Shown here: positions 9,101-18,460 of the stretch, in pieces | Position numbering within the stretch: the stretch's first letter is position 1 | Layout: each line of letters starts with the position of its first letter | Origin: Aurantimonas coralicida | GTDB lineage: Bacteria > Pseudomonadota > Alphaproteobacteria > Rhizobiales > Rhizobiaceae | Length of the DNA: 64,000 bases | NCBI GenBank assembly: GCA_011050685.1 | Contig: DRFF01000057.1 | Location: forward strand, 107,888 to 171,887 | Direction: 5' to 3' | Made by a program: the position numbers and the translations under genes | Notes under the pieces: model-generated | Told to the model about the DNA's origin: nothing | The model's input: the letters and a program-made list of their open reading frames with translations, nothing else | Databases searched by the model: none

Positions 9101-10593
9101 TGGGTCTGTGTCGCCTCCGCGTCCGCCAGGCCGAGTTCCTGTCCGAGAGCGGCGATTTCCCGGCCCGCGGCAGTGTCCGCCTCAAAATGTTGAAACGCCG
9201 TCCGCAGCGCATCGCTCGCCTTGTCCGTCTCGCCCAAGACCTTATAGGAGCGAATCAACCGCTTCCACCCTTCCACGTCCCGCGGGTTGGATTCCAGCCG
9301 GCTTGCCAGTTGCGAGACCATTCCCTGGATCATCGCCTGCCGGTCGCCTGCAGACATTTCGGAGGCGGCGGCCACATCCGCCTCGCTCGGCCGAGGTGGT
9401 GCGGATCGCGCCGTTTCCGCCGGCGCCAGCCCCAATTCCTCGCCAAGCGCCGCGATCTCCTGGCCAACTGCGGAATCGGGGGGAAAGGCATCGGAGGCGG
9501 TCGTCAAAGCCTGAGCCGCTTTCTCGTTGTCTCCCAGAACCGTGTAGGACCGGATCAAGCGTTTCCATCCTTCGAGATCGTCCGGGTTGGATTCCAGCCG
9601 GGCAGCCAGTTGCGAGACCATACCCTTGATCATCGCCTGACGGTCATCGACCGACATTTCGGAGGCGGCGGCCATGTCGGCTTCGCTCGGTCCCGGCGCT
9701 TTCGGACCGGAGTTCTCCGCAACGGCGGTTGACGGCGCATTGGTGCCGGTCTTCTGGCGCGCGTCGGCCAGCGCCGCATCGGCGATCTGCATCCAGGGCG
9801 CGTCTTTGGGGCTGATGTCGAGGAGCTTTGCCCAAGCGATCTCGGCCTTGGCGTAATCTCCCTCCTGGGAGAGGTCGAGCGCCAGGAAGAAATGCGCCGG
9901 CAAATAATCGCCATTGATGGTGAGCGCCTGCGCGAACGCCGCCTTCGCATCGTCCGTCACTTCGCCGTCGGCGGCCCGCGTCAACGCCTCGCCGAGACCG
10001 CTCAGGCGGGACGCCGTCGGCTCAAGCAGACGAATGGCGTTCCGGAACGCGATGGCGGCGGCGTCCGGGCGGTCCAGCCGCAGATAGATCGGCGCAAGCA
10101 CATCCCAGCCGCGACCATCGTCCGGATTGGAACGAAGCTGCGCCTCGGCAGTGGCGACGAGGCCCTCGATATCCGTGCCGGGCACCGGTGACGGTGCTTG
10201 CCGCGTGGCGAGCGGCATATCCCGCAGGCCAGGCACCCCAAATGTCATGTAAAGAGCCGTCGAGCCAAGCGGCACGGCAATCGCGACGACGCCGATCGCG
10301 GCAACGACGCCTGGTCGCATCCAGCCTGCCGCACCGCCGTCGCCACTGCCCTCCGCGCGGCCAGCCGCCTTCAGCAATCGCCGTCCGATCTCGGCTCGCG
10401 CGGTTTCCGCCTCACCGGCAGCGATTACGCCCCGCTCGACATCGGCGTCCAGTTCGCGAAGCTGCGCCGCATAGACTTCGACGTCGTGGTCGCCGCGCGT
10501 GGCGACCTCATCAGGGGAGGCACGAAACAAGGGCCAGAGAGCCACCAACGTCGCGGCAACGGTCATGCCAGTTGCGATAATCCAGAACGCCAT
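9097..10593 (-). CDS. ccmI: Cytochrome c maturation protein CcmI/CycH, with duplicated C-terminal repeat
   Basis: CcmI is the apocytochrome c chaperone of the heme ligation complex. The 498-residue product starts with MAFWII, has two transmembrane helices (about 5-25 and 95-115) flanking a cytoplasmic loop rich in Arg and Glu, then a periplasmic TPR region ([16 protein letters not shown]). The last 200 residues consist of two near-identical 100-residue units, each running from PSEAD.AAASEM through WKRLIRSY to EELGL or QELGL. The ATG at 10593 has AAGGG upstream; the open frame extends further but without family character. It is first in the ccmI-E-F-H operon. The extra C-terminal unit looks like a tandem duplication. 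Confidence 0.93.
   Translation of the reverse strand: MAFWIIATGMTVAATLVALWPLFRASPDEVATRGDHDVEVYAAQLRELDADVERGVIAAGEAETARAEIGRRLLKAAGRAEGSGDGGAAGWMRPGVVAAIGVVAIAVPLGSTALYMTFGVPGLRDMPLATRQAPSPVPGTDIEGLVATAEAQLRSNPDDGRGWDVLAPIYLRLDRPDAAAIAFRNAIRLLEPTASRLSGLGEALTRAADGEVTDDAKAAFAQALTINGDYLPAHFFLALDLSQEGDYAKAEIAWAKLLDISPKDAPWMQIADAALADARQKTGTNAPSTAVAENSGPKAPGPSEADMAAASEMSVDDRQAMIKGMVSQLAARLESNPDDLEGWKRLIRSYTVLGDNEKAAQALTTASDAFPPDSAVGQEIAALGEELGLAPAETARSAPPRPSEADVAAASEMSAGDRQAMIQGMVSQLASRLESNPRDVEGWKRLIRSYKVLGETDKASDALRTAFQHFEADTAAGREIAALGQELGLADAEATQTQ
9100..9699 (-). repeat. Two tandem 300-bp units inside ccmI
   Basis: The phrase GGAGGCGGCGGCCA at 9361 recurs at 9661, exactly 300 bases away, and the blocks around 9281-9350 and 9581-9650 match closely. 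The period is a whole number of codons (100), so the reading frame is kept. The repeat encodes two copies of a TPR-like segment at the C-terminus of CcmI. Confidence 0.85.
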
Positions 10594-10736
10594 GACACCC
10601 TTACACCGAACGCCGGGGGATCGAAGCAGTTCGCTCCGAATGGCCGGCCGTCTCAAAACCAGTTTCCGTCCGACGAGCCCTCTAGCAGACATGGGCCGAT
10701 TTGCCCATTCACTTCGTCAGGAATGGGGCGAGCGGA

Positions 10737-11141
10737 TCAGGTGACCGGCTTCCAGAGCCCATTAGTGGTCTTGCAGGCGGTTCCGACGGCTTTGACCGGC
10801 TGTGCCTGGCCTTTGAACGTATGGGAGTAGCCCCGGCAATCCTGCGATCCGACGCGGTAGAGCTGAGTCGGCACGACCTCGCCGCTGTACCCATCGACCG
10901 ACCACTGCACCAACTGCCCTGCCGCGCCGTATTGCAAAGCCTGGAATTCCGCGTCGAGCGCCTTGGCGCGAGCCGCACTGGACAAGGATTTCGCCGCGTC
11001 GCTCTGACCGAGCAAGCCGCCGTCGAGCGCCTGGACGCCGGCTGAGGCCGGAGTAAGCGAGGCGCCCCCCAGCCCGGCACTGAGACAGCCCGCGAAAGGA
11101 AGGATCAGGAGGGGAAAGAGCAGCTTCAACACGATGCGCAT
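10737..11141 (-). CDS. Surface-antigen-like lipoprotein (17-kDa / RT0821-type)
   Basis: A 134-residue outer-membrane-type lipoprotein. The signal peptide (residues 1-18) ends in the lipobox LPFAGC with Cys19. A glycine-rich and alanine-rich stretch follows. The C-terminal part, with Cys residues in SQDCRGYSHTF and GTACKTTNGLWKPV, resembles the end of the rickettsial 17-kDa surface antigen family, where that domain is of unknown function. It stands alone between the ccm operon and feuQ. The function is unknown; family resemblance is moderate. Confidence 0.7.
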   Translation of the reverse strand: MRIVLKLLFPLLILPFAGCLSAGLGGASLTPASAGVQALDGGLLGQSDAAKSLSSAARAKALDAEFQALQYGAAGQLVQWSVDGYSGEVVPTQLYRVGSQDCRGYSHTFKGQAQPVKAVGTACKTTNGLWKPVT

Positions 11142-11242
11142 GACGATTTCATCCGAGTGCGGCAGTCCGATGGGACTGAAACGACAGGGTGCGGGGTCCG
11201 GAGCAATCCGCGTGCCGCAGTTCGTCGGTTCGGTCTATGATG

Positions 11243-12628
11243 TCAAGCCGCACCGCCGCCCAAAGCGCGTGGCAGCACGATCGTCACCCGCAGGCCGCCG
11301 AGATCCGAGCGGCTGAATTCCAGTGCCCCGCGATACTCGGCCACCATGTCGGAAACGATCGACAAGCCGAGTCCGCTGCCGGGCGTTGCTTCGTCGAGGC
11401 GGCGGCCGCGCTTTTGCGCCTCGATGATCTGCGCCTCGGTCAGCCCCGGCCCGTCATCTTCGATGACGGTCGCGAAGCGGTCCTCGGAGACGGGCTTGCC
11501 GATCACGACGATCCGCCCCGCCGCCCATTTGCCGGCGTTCTCGAGCAGATTGCCGATGATCTCCTCGAAATCCTGACGCTCACCGGCGAAGACCAGCCCC
11601 TCGGCCAAGGCCGGATCGAATTTGAGGTTGAGGGCTGGATTGAGCTTGGCGATCACCCGCACCAGCCGTTCGAGGGCCGGTCCGACCGGCGCGCGGAAAA
11701 CGGTCGTTTCGGTTTGGGCGGCGACCCGCGCGCGATCGAGATAGTGCTGCACCTGTTGGCGCATCCGCTCCGCCTGATCGGCTATCAACTCGCCCTGTGG
11801 TCCCCCCAGCGAGGCGGCCTCGTTGACAAGAACCGCTATGGGAGTCTTCAACGAATGCGCCAGGTTGCCGACCTGCGTTCGCGACCGCTCGACGATGCGC
11901 CGGTTGTTGTCGATCAGCGCGTTCACCTCAAGAGCCAGCGGTTCGATTTCGGCGGGAAACCGGCCTTCCAGCCGTTCCGCCTTTCCAGCGCGCACATTGG
12001 TGAGCGAGCGGCGGACGGCACCGAGGGGACTGAGTCCCGCCAGGATAGCCAGGACATTGACAAGGATCGTACCGACTCCCACGGCACCAAGATAATAGAC
12101 GAGCGTACGATTGAAGTCGGCGACGTCGGCGACAACAACACCGGCATTGCCCATCACACGAAACCGCGCCGCGTGATTCTGAGCGTCGAGCACGACTTCC
12201 GTCTCGACGACTTTCAACAACTCACCATCGAGGCCGCTCGCGTCGTAACTCCGACGATAAAGGGGATCGAAGGGAACTTGCGACGTCGGTTCGGACGCGA
12301 TGTCGAGAATTCCGAGGGAACTGGAGATCAGCCGTCCCCTGGTGTTGTCACTCGCCGGAATGACCTCCCAATACCACCCGGACAGCGGCTGGGAATAACG
12401 CAGATCGCCGAGATCGGGGGAGCCGGACAGATAGCCGGTCTCGCTGACCGTCACGCTGTTGACGAGATTGTAGAGCTGTGCGGCGAGCAGGTCCTCGAAG
12501 CCGCGCGTCGCCGTCCGCTCGTAGAGCGTAGAGATCAGCCCCCCGACGACGACGAGGGCCAAAAGGGCCCAGACGCTGGATAGAACGATGACCCGGACGG
12601 TGAGGGAGTTAGCGGCCCGAATGGCCAT
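11243..12628 (-). CDS. feuQ: Sensor histidine kinase, FeuQ type
   Basis: A 461-residue inner-membrane kinase. Transmembrane helices lie near residues 12-34 and 174-199 with a large periplasmic sensor between them, containing WYWEVIP. A HAMP-like linker is followed by the H-box NLAHSLKTPIAVL with His258 and an ATPase domain with NLLENAGKWA, DDGPGLT and GSGLGLSI. The gene overlaps the start of its partner regulator by 20 bases. The phrase VIVLSSVWALLALVV and the rhizobial context match FeuQ, which in Rhizobium and Sinorhizobium acts with FeuP on envelope and osmotic functions such as cyclic glucan export. The symbol is by resemblance only. Confidence 0.8.
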   Translation of the reverse strand: MAIRAANSLTVRVIVLSSVWALLALVVVGGLISTLYERTATRGFEDLLAAQLYNLVNSVTVSETGYLSGSPDLGDLRYSQPLSGWYWEVIPASDNTRGRLISSSLGILDIASEPTSQVPFDPLYRRSYDASGLDGELLKVVETEVVLDAQNHAARFRVMGNAGVVVADVADFNRTLVYYLGAVGVGTILVNVLAILAGLSPLGAVRRSLTNVRAGKAERLEGRFPAEIEPLALEVNALIDNNRRIVERSRTQVGNLAHSLKTPIAVLVNEAASLGGPQGELIADQAERMRQQVQHYLDRARVAAQTETTVFRAPVGPALERLVRVIAKLNPALNLKFDPALAEGLVFAGERQDFEEIIGNLLENAGKWAAGRIVVIGKPVSEDRFATVIEDDGPGLTEAQIIEAQKRGRRLDEATPGSGLGLSIVSDMVAEYRGALEFSRSDLGGLRVTIVLPRALGGGAA

Positions 12629-13280
12629 CGCTCATCCTGTAGCCTTGCCCCCTGACGGTCTCGATCACATCGACACCGAGCTTCTTGCGCAGTCGTCCAA
12701 CGAACACTTCGATCGTATTGGAATCGCGGTCGAAATCCTGATCGTACAGATGCTCGATAAGCTCCGTTCGGGAGACGATCTGATCCTGATGATGCATCAG
12801 ATAATCGAGTAGTCGATATTCGTGGGAGGTCAGCTTCAGCGGGGTCCCATCGAGTGACACACGCGACGCCCGCGTGTCGAGGCGGACCGGACCGCAATGG
12901 ATCTCCGACGAGGCATGGCCGGCGGCGCGGCGGATCAGGGCGCGCATGCGGGCCAGCACTTCTTCGACGTGAAAGGGTTTCGTGACGTAATCGTCGGCGC
13001 CCGCGTCGATGCCGGCGACCTTGTCACTCCAACGGTCGCGGGCGGTCAGGATCAGCACGGGCATGGTCCGGCCGTCGCGACGCCATCGCTCCAGAACGCT
13101 GATGCCGTCCATGACCGGCAGACCGACATCGAGAATGACCGCGTCATAGGGTTCGGTATCGCCGAGAAAATGCCCCTCCTCGCCGTCGAAGGCGCGGTCG
13201 ACGACATACTCGGCGCCGGTCAGCGCCTCGGTCAGTTGCCGATTGAGGGTTTGATCGTCCTCGACCACTAGGATGCGCAT
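12609..13280 (-). CDS. feuP: OmpR-family response regulator, FeuP type
   Basis: A 223-residue two-domain regulator. The receiver domain begins MRILVVEDDQT and has the phospho-acceptor Asp51 in AVILDVGLPVMDG and the Lys in YVTKPF. The winged-helix domain shows LTSHEYRLLDYLMHH and TIEVFVGRLRKKLG. It is read before feuQ and overlaps it by 20 bases, the usual arrangement for a regulator and kinase pair. The upstream 94 bases hold no clear promoter that I can name. Confidence 0.85.
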   Translation of the reverse strand: MRILVVEDDQTLNRQLTEALTGAEYVVDRAFDGEEGHFLGDTEPYDAVILDVGLPVMDGISVLERWRRDGRTMPVLILTARDRWSDKVAGIDAGADDYVTKPFHVEEVLARMRALIRRAAGHASSEIHCGPVRLDTRASRVSLDGTPLKLTSHEYRLLDYLMHHQDQIVSRTELIEHLYDQDFDRDSNTIEVFVGRLRKKLGVDVIETVRGQGYRMSDGHSGR

Positions 13281-13374
13281 GCCCGGCCTCGTCTTCTCGC
13301 TCTCGTCTTATCCTGTCGAATCGCCGCGACCGCGGCTGAAGTCAACGCCTCTAGCCGCTCTGACAATACGGCGA

Positions 13375-13764
13375 TCAGGGCCGTATCGTCACCGTCGTCT
13401 TGCGCCTGGGGCCACCGTCCTTGCCTGGCACGAGAAGGGTCACGACACAAACCGTCTCACCGCCCTGCTCGCGACTGGAGACCGAGAGAACCTGGCCGCC
13501 GGTCTGGGCGGCCGCTTGCTCTGCGGCTCCCGAGCAGCTTGCGGCGGCGGTTTCGAAAGCGCCCTCGCCATTTCGACGTGGGCCCCGCTCTAACCTCAAT
13601 CCCGGTCCCGGAGAGACATCCAGACCGAATCCCGAACCAATGCCGCGACCCGAAAAAGGGCTATCCAGGAGTTGAGCGGCAGCTGGCGCGGCCGCCGCGA
13701 GGGGAGCGGACCCGACGATCAGGATCGTGACTAGGCTGGCGAGGAGAGTGCGAAATCTTGTCAT
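13375..13764 (-). CDS. Small secreted protein, PepSY-like tail
   Basis: A 129-residue exported protein. The ATG at 13764 begins a clean signal peptide (MTRFRTLLAS to APAAAQ, about residues 1-34). The mature part has a Gly-rich and Pro-rich section and a C-terminal stretch, GGQVLSVSS to TVTIRP, with a short beta pattern reminiscent of PepSY-type domains. Two cysteines (AASCSG and GETVCVV) could form a disulfide. It lies upstream of feuPQ on the same strand with a 94-base gap, so cotranscription with feuPQ is possible. I do not recognise a specific function. Confidence 0.6.
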   Translation of the reverse strand: MTRFRTLLASLVTILIVGSAPLAAAAPAAAQLLDSPFSGRGIGSGFGLDVSPGPGLRLERGPRRNGEGAFETAAASCSGAAEQAAAQTGGQVLSVSSREQGGETVCVVTLLVPGKDGGPRRKTTVTIRP

Positions 13765-13894
13765 TTCGGATCCGGCTGGAGGATGGCAGCGCCGCCAAGA
13801 AGGATCGGCGAGCGCTCCCGTCCTAGTGCATTGTCGCTGAACGACGAATGAACGGCGAGCGACCGAAGGTCGCCCACCAATCCACGCGGAGCAA

Positions 13895-14101
13895 CTAGCG
13901 CAGGGTCTTCTGCGCGGCCAGCCGCCCCAGGATCGCGACAACCGCGCCGACTGCCGCCGCGCCATTGGTCAGCGACACGGCCAGCATATCGTGCGTCGCG
14001 GAATCGACTTCCAGGCCGAACAGTCCAGCCATCGCCGCCCCGAAAGCGACAAGCCCGCCCCATACGGTTCGCGATTGAAACCACGGCTTTGCCTCGTTCA
14101 T
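13895..14101 (-). CDS. Small holin-like membrane protein of the GTA cluster
   Basis: A 68-residue protein with a short basic and aromatic start (MNEAKPWFQSRTVWGG) and two hydrophobic segments (about 14-29 and 43-60) ending in a basic tail. This layout resembles small phage holins whose N-terminus reads WYQSKTIWGG. It is last in the gene transfer agent cluster, 33 bases after the g15 gene. A holin would open the inner membrane for release of particles. The family link is by layout and a short motif only. Confidence 0.55.
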   Translation of the reverse strand: MNEAKPWFQSRTVWGGLVAFGAAMAGLFGLEVDSATHDMLAVSLTNGAAAVGAVVAILGRLAAQKTLR

Positions 14102-14134
14102 TTTCCGTTCCTTTCCTTGCTGTTGCGCCGGCGG

Positions 14135-17100
14135 TCACGCCGGTCGGGAAAAAATCGTCTGCCTGGCGGTCCCCGCGCCCCAGACGGGGCTCACCTGGGC
14201 GACGGAGATCATGAGCTGGGAAGGCAGCACACCGAACACGGCGGTCTGCTCTTCAGCCGTGAGCACCAATCCTGGCGTCGCGGCCTCGCGCACCAGAACC
14301 GCCCCAGATCCGTCGCCGACCTCGATGCGGTAGAGTTCCTGTTCTTCACCGAGCGGCACGTCGGGGCCATCCCAATTGTCGCCTCCGACCCGGGTCCGGC
14401 GGATCCAGGACAGTGCCACCGTACCCGCGGCGTCGAAGGCGGCTTTCGCATGCACCGGCGACAGCGGTTTGACCGAGCGCCGTCCGAGCGTGGCGGTGAT
14501 CGTCACCGTGGCGGGATCGTCGAGCGCCCGGCCGAGCGGCGCCACACGGACATCCATCTCGCGGCCGACGTCCGACGTCGTCAGTCCAAGCGGCTCGCAG
14601 GCCGCGTCGAGCAAGACGAACGCCGCCCCAGTTAGTGCTCCCACGACCATCGCGTCTTCGGTGCCGCCTTGGGCGCGCAACAGATCCCGCAACTCGAAGA
14701 CGCCGGGCGCGATCTCCGCCGCCCTCTCGAATTGCAGCACTTCCCAAGCCCCCGTCGAGCTTCGCACCGCGCAGAGATTGCCACCATCCAGAAGTTCGTC
14801 CCTGGAGATTGCGTAGAGCGCCCCCCTGTCGAGCCGCAGCGTGATCGTGTTCCCGCGATCCAGACGTCCTTCCGGCCCCTCACCAAGCGCCGCGAGCAAC
14901 TGGCCCGTGGTTGCCGGGCGTGTCGCCGTCGCTCGCTCCAGAAAAGCGCCGCCCTGCCGGGATGCGGCGATGGAATAGCCCGGCCAGGGCTTGGCCTGCA
15001 CCGCGAACCGCGCACCATCAATGCCCTGTCCTCCCTCGGGAAGCGGCAGGTCGAGGAGATGCACCAGTGGCCGCGAGGCGATCGCGGGAGCCGGCGGCCG
15101 CAGCGGGGTTGGAGGCTCCCCCTGGTCGGCGAGAGAGCCCCGTCGCGCGGGCAGACGCCGTGCCTCGATCCTTCGCGAGACGCCCGTCTCGATACGGTTC
15201 ACCAGCCAGGCGCCGGGACGCTCCGCGAGGCTGACAACATCGCCGGACTCCAGTGACAAGAGCGAAGGCGCAACGCCGAACCGAGCGGTCTCGGCAGCGC
15301 CGCTCACTTCACGCAACATCGCGGCGGCCAGTTCCTTGGCGCGGGCCTCTTCGAGCACGACTGGAAGCTGGATGATGTCCTTGCGGGGATGAGCAGCGCT
15401 GGCGCGCACCGCTTCGGCCGAACCAGGCTGGTAGGCCCGCGCCGGATCGAGGAACCCGAGCGCGATCTCCTCGGGTCGCTCGCTTGCCTCGCCGCGCCGC
15501 AGTTCGACATAAGGGCCGTCCTCATCGGCGAATGTCCCGATCTCTCGGCTCGATCGCAGCGAGGCGAGCGAGCGGAAAATCAGCCGCCCGGCCGCAACAT
15601 GCACGACGGTTCCGGTCAGCCGCAGCAGATCCTCGAGCGTCTCGCGCGCCGTGCCGGGACCGGCGGAGACGGTGCCGGCCACGCAGGAGTCGACGCCCGA
15701 GACGTCGTAATCCGCGATGCCGTGGTCCTCCAAAATGGCGGCGATCAAGGCGTCCACTGGCGCGTTGGCCAGACGGCCGCTCAGCCAGTGGCCCCGCCGC
15801 CAATTGCCGCCGTCGCTCCACAGGTCGCCGCGCGTCGGAAACGCCGGATAGGGTCGCGCGTCCCAGGTCCACACATGAATCGCGCTGGGATCGACCATCC
15901 GGCCGCCATAGACCGGCGAAATCGGATTGGCGGCGGTCGAAAAGTCCGGCGACGCAGGGTCCCAATACGCCAACTGCGCTTCCAGAAATCGCCGCTGGGC
16001 GAGGTCGTCGCGGCCACCGGCGGAAAAATGCGGCACGAAGCTTTCCGATGATTTCGGGTCGACGAAGACATTGGGCTGGTTCGCGCCCTTGTCGATCGCC
16101 GGACAGCCGAGTTCGGTGAACCACACCGGTTTCGACATCGGCACCCATGCGGAGGTCTCGGCAGTCTCGACCCCAGCGCGGCGCTCGACATGGGGGTTCG
16201 ACCACCAGCTCGTCACGTCCTTGGCGCGGTAGACCCACGGCTTGCCCGCCGCACCGTCGGTGATCGGCGTGCGGATGCGCGCCGCCCGGTCGGCATCGCT
16301 GGCATAGTACCAGTCGTAATATTCGCCACCGCCGATCCCGGCCCGCAGCCCGTCCCGATCGTATTGCGAGGACGGTCCCGCCGGGTTTGCGTCGATGTCC
16401 CCGTCCCGCCAGTCGGCCAGCGGCAGGTAATTGTCGATGCCGACGACGTCGATCGACGGCGAGGCCCAAAGCGGATCGAGATTGTAGAAGACGTCGCCGG
16501 AGCCGTCCGTCGGCTGGTAGCCGAAATATTCGCTCCAATCAGCCGCGTAGGTGACGACGGTCGTCGGCATCATGGCCTTGACCTCGCCGGCGATGGCGAT
16601 CAGCCCCTCGACGAAGGGAAAGCGGCCGTCCTGATCGCGGATTCGCGTCAACCCGCGCATCTCCGAACCGATGACGAACGCATCGACCCCGGCCGCCGTC
16701 GCGAGGCTCGCCTGATGCAGGATCATGCGCCGGTAGGACCATTCGTCCGGCCCGGTATATTCGACGCCGGTTGCCGTGAGCGTGAAGTGCTGCGGCGCGG
16801 CTGTCCCAAGCAAGGCCGCGATATCGGCCCGCGCCGCCGCGGTGCCGTCGGCCGAACCGGCGCGACCGACGGCGATGTCGAGCGTCATCCGCCCGCGCCA
16901 GGGAAACGCCGCCTGCTCCGCGCCGCCATAGGGGTCGGCAAGTCCGTTGCCCGGCGGCACGTCCATCAGGATGAAGGGGTAATAGGTCACCGTCAGCCCA
17001 CGCGCCTTAAGATCGGCGATCGCCCGCAGCACGCCCTGGTCGCTCGGCGTGCCGCCGAAGGCTGGCCCGCCGTCGATGGAACTGACCAGATGCGCGCCGG

Positions 17101-18025
17101 CCCGGTCGACGGAGCCGGCCCGCCAAGCTTCGGTTTCGTCGCGCTGGACGATTTCCACGCCGGGCCGAAGGTCGCAACGGCCGGCGCGCAGATCGTCGCC
17201 GAACCAGGACACCACCAGCGCGGCGCGCTCCAGCGACGGGCTGAGCGCGCCAAGTTCGTCGAGCGAAGCCGTCCAGTCGCTGGCGGCGTAAAGGACGTTG
17301 CGGTTGACGACCCGGTCCTCGCCCGCGCCGAGCCGTTCACGTACCGGAAGGGGATCGAGGCCATGTTCGCTGGCGCCGGGAATGATGGTGATCGCCCGCA
17401 GGTCGGTTTCCAAGCGCCCGACCGGGCGCAGGATTTCGCAGGAGATCTGCGGCAGGCGGTTGCCCCAGCGTTCCAGCGGCAACCGCTCGAACACGATATA
17501 GGCGAGCCCGCGATAGGCGGGCGCGTTGCCGGCCCCTTGCCGGGCCTCGATCAGCGGATCGGCCTCTTGCGTTTCGTCGCCGCGATAGACACGGTGGACC
17601 GTCTCGGTAAGATCGAGCTCCTCGCCGTCCGCCCACACCCGCCTGATACCGGCGATCGGCCCCTCGCAAAGCCCGACCGCGACATTGCCGTAATAGCTGT
17701 AGGTCGTCGTTTCGATGCGCGGCCCGCCGCCCTTGCCACCCCGCCGTTCGGTGGTCGCGACCTCCTCAAAACGCGTCGTCCAGATCACCTGACCTGCGAC
17801 CCGCGCCGTGCCGTAGACCTTGGCAATGCCGGTGCCCTCGTCCGCTTCCATGATGCGGCTGTTGCCGAGCCTCGGCCCCTCGCTGCGGCGCGTACCGCCG
17901 AACAGCGAGGCGTCGAGCGATGCCCCGGCGAGCGCGCCGGCCGCGCGGCCGATAACGGCGCCGAGCGGACCGCCAAGCACGCCGCCGACAAGGCCGCCGG
18001 CCGCCTGCAGAAGAATCGTGGCCAT
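14135..18025 (-). CDS. GTA g15: large tail-tip / host-specificity protein
   Basis: The 1296-residue product is the largest of the gene transfer agent cluster and corresponds to RcGTA g15, the tail-tip protein that contacts the host envelope. The N-terminus is a Gly/Ala-rich hydrophobic segment (GGLVGGVLGGPLGAVIG). The middle holds the GTA TIM-barrel-like domain, with WFTELGCPAIDKGANQPN and GGEYYDWYY, which in related proteins resembles glycoside hydrolases. Phage tail-protein (gp27/baseplate-like) domains follow. The start at 18025 lies 3 bases after the peptidase gene. Full length suggests this gene is intact. Confidence 0.92.
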   Translation of the reverse strand: MATILLQAAGGLVGGVLGGPLGAVIGRAAGALAGASLDASLFGGTRRSEGPRLGNSRIMEADEGTGIAKVYGTARVAGQVIWTTRFEEVATTERRGGKGGGPRIETTTYSYYGNVAVGLCEGPIAGIRRVWADGEELDLTETVHRVYRGDETQEADPLIEARQGAGNAPAYRGLAYIVFERLPLERWGNRLPQISCEILRPVGRLETDLRAITIIPGASEHGLDPLPVRERLGAGEDRVVNRNVLYAASDWTASLDELGALSPSLERAALVVSWFGDDLRAGRCDLRPGVEIVQRDETEAWRAGSVDRAGAHLVSSIDGGPAFGGTPSDQGVLRAIADLKARGLTVTYYPFILMDVPPGNGLADPYGGAEQAAFPWRGRMTLDIAVGRAGSADGTAAARADIAALLGTAAPQHFTLTATGVEYTGPDEWSYRRMILHQASLATAAGVDAFVIGSEMRGLTRIRDQDGRFPFVEGLIAIAGEVKAMMPTTVVTYAADWSEYFGYQPTDGSGDVFYNLDPLWASPSIDVVGIDNYLPLADWRDGDIDANPAGPSSQYDRDGLRAGIGGGEYYDWYYASDADRAARIRTPITDGAAGKPWVYRAKDVTSWWSNPHVERRAGVETAETSAWVPMSKPVWFTELGCPAIDKGANQPNVFVDPKSSESFVPHFSAGGRDDLAQRRFLEAQLAYWDPASPDFSTAANPISPVYGGRMVDPSAIHVWTWDARPYPAFPTRGDLWSDGGNWRRGHWLSGRLANAPVDALIAAILEDHGIADYDVSGVDSCVAGTVSAGPGTARETLEDLLRLTGTVVHVAAGRLIFRSLASLRSSREIGTFADEDGPYVELRRGEASERPEEIALGFLDPARAYQPGSAEAVRASAAHPRKDIIQLPVVLEEARAKELAAAMLREVSGAAETARFGVAPSLLSLESGDVVSLAERPGAWLVNRIETGVSRRIEARRLPARRGSLADQGEPPTPLRPPAPAIASRPLVHLLDLPLPEGGQGIDGARFAVQAKPWPGYSIAASRQGGAFLERATATRPATTGQLLAALGEGPEGRLDRGNTITLRLDRGALYAISRDELLDGGNLCAVRSSTGAWEVLQFERAAEIAPGVFELRDLLRAQGGTEDAMVVGALTGAAFVLLDAACEPLGLTTSDVGREMDVRVAPLGRALDDPATVTITATLGRRSVKPLSPVHAKAAFDAAGTVALSWIRRTRVGGDNWDGPDVPLGEEQELYRIEVGDGSGAVLVREAATPGLVLTAEEQTAVFGVLPSQLMISVAQVSPVWGAGTARQTIFSRPA

Positions 18026-18028
18026 GAC

Positions 18029-18460
18029 CTACTCCGGAAAACGAAAGGCGCCGGCGATCCGGCGGGTCCAGGCCTGCGGCATCGGCGAGGAGACAACCGC
18101 TGCGCCCTCATAGGCGTGGATCAGCCGGCCGCTTTCGTCGAGAATCCCGCAATGCGTGGCCGGCGCGCCGATGCGCCATCGAAACAGCACGACGTCGCCC
18201 GGCTGGGCATCGGCGATATCGACCGCGATGAGATGCCGCCGCGCTGCCTCCAGCAGCCGGTCCGGGCCGCCCCGGATCGACCAGTCGACGCCGTAGGGAC
18301 CGGGATCTTCCGGTTCTTGCCCATAGAGCGCGCGCCAGACACCGCGCAACAGGCCGAGACAGTCGCAGCCGACGCCCTGCCGGCTGCCCTGATGACGATA
18401 GGGCGTACCAAGAAACGCGCGGGCTGCGGCAAGCGCGCGAGACGGCGCAAGTTCGCTCAT
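18029..18460 (-). CDS. GTA g14: NlpC/P60-family cell-wall peptidase
   Basis: A 143-residue cysteine peptidase thought to cut peptidoglycan peptides during entry of the GTA tail. The catalytic Cys lies in GVGCDCLGLLRGVWR and the His in ATHCGILD, as in NlpC/P60 enzymes. The start overlaps the previous gene by 4 bases and the stop is 3 bases before g15, the usual order in RcGTA-like clusters. Confidence 0.92.
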   Translation of the reverse strand: MSELAPSRALAAARAFLGTPYRHQGSRQGVGCDCLGLLRGVWRALYGQEPEDPGPYGVDWSIRGGPDRLLEAARRHLIAVDIADAQPGDVVLFRWRIGAPATHCGILDESGRLIHAYEGAAVVSSPMPQAWTRRIAGAFRFPE

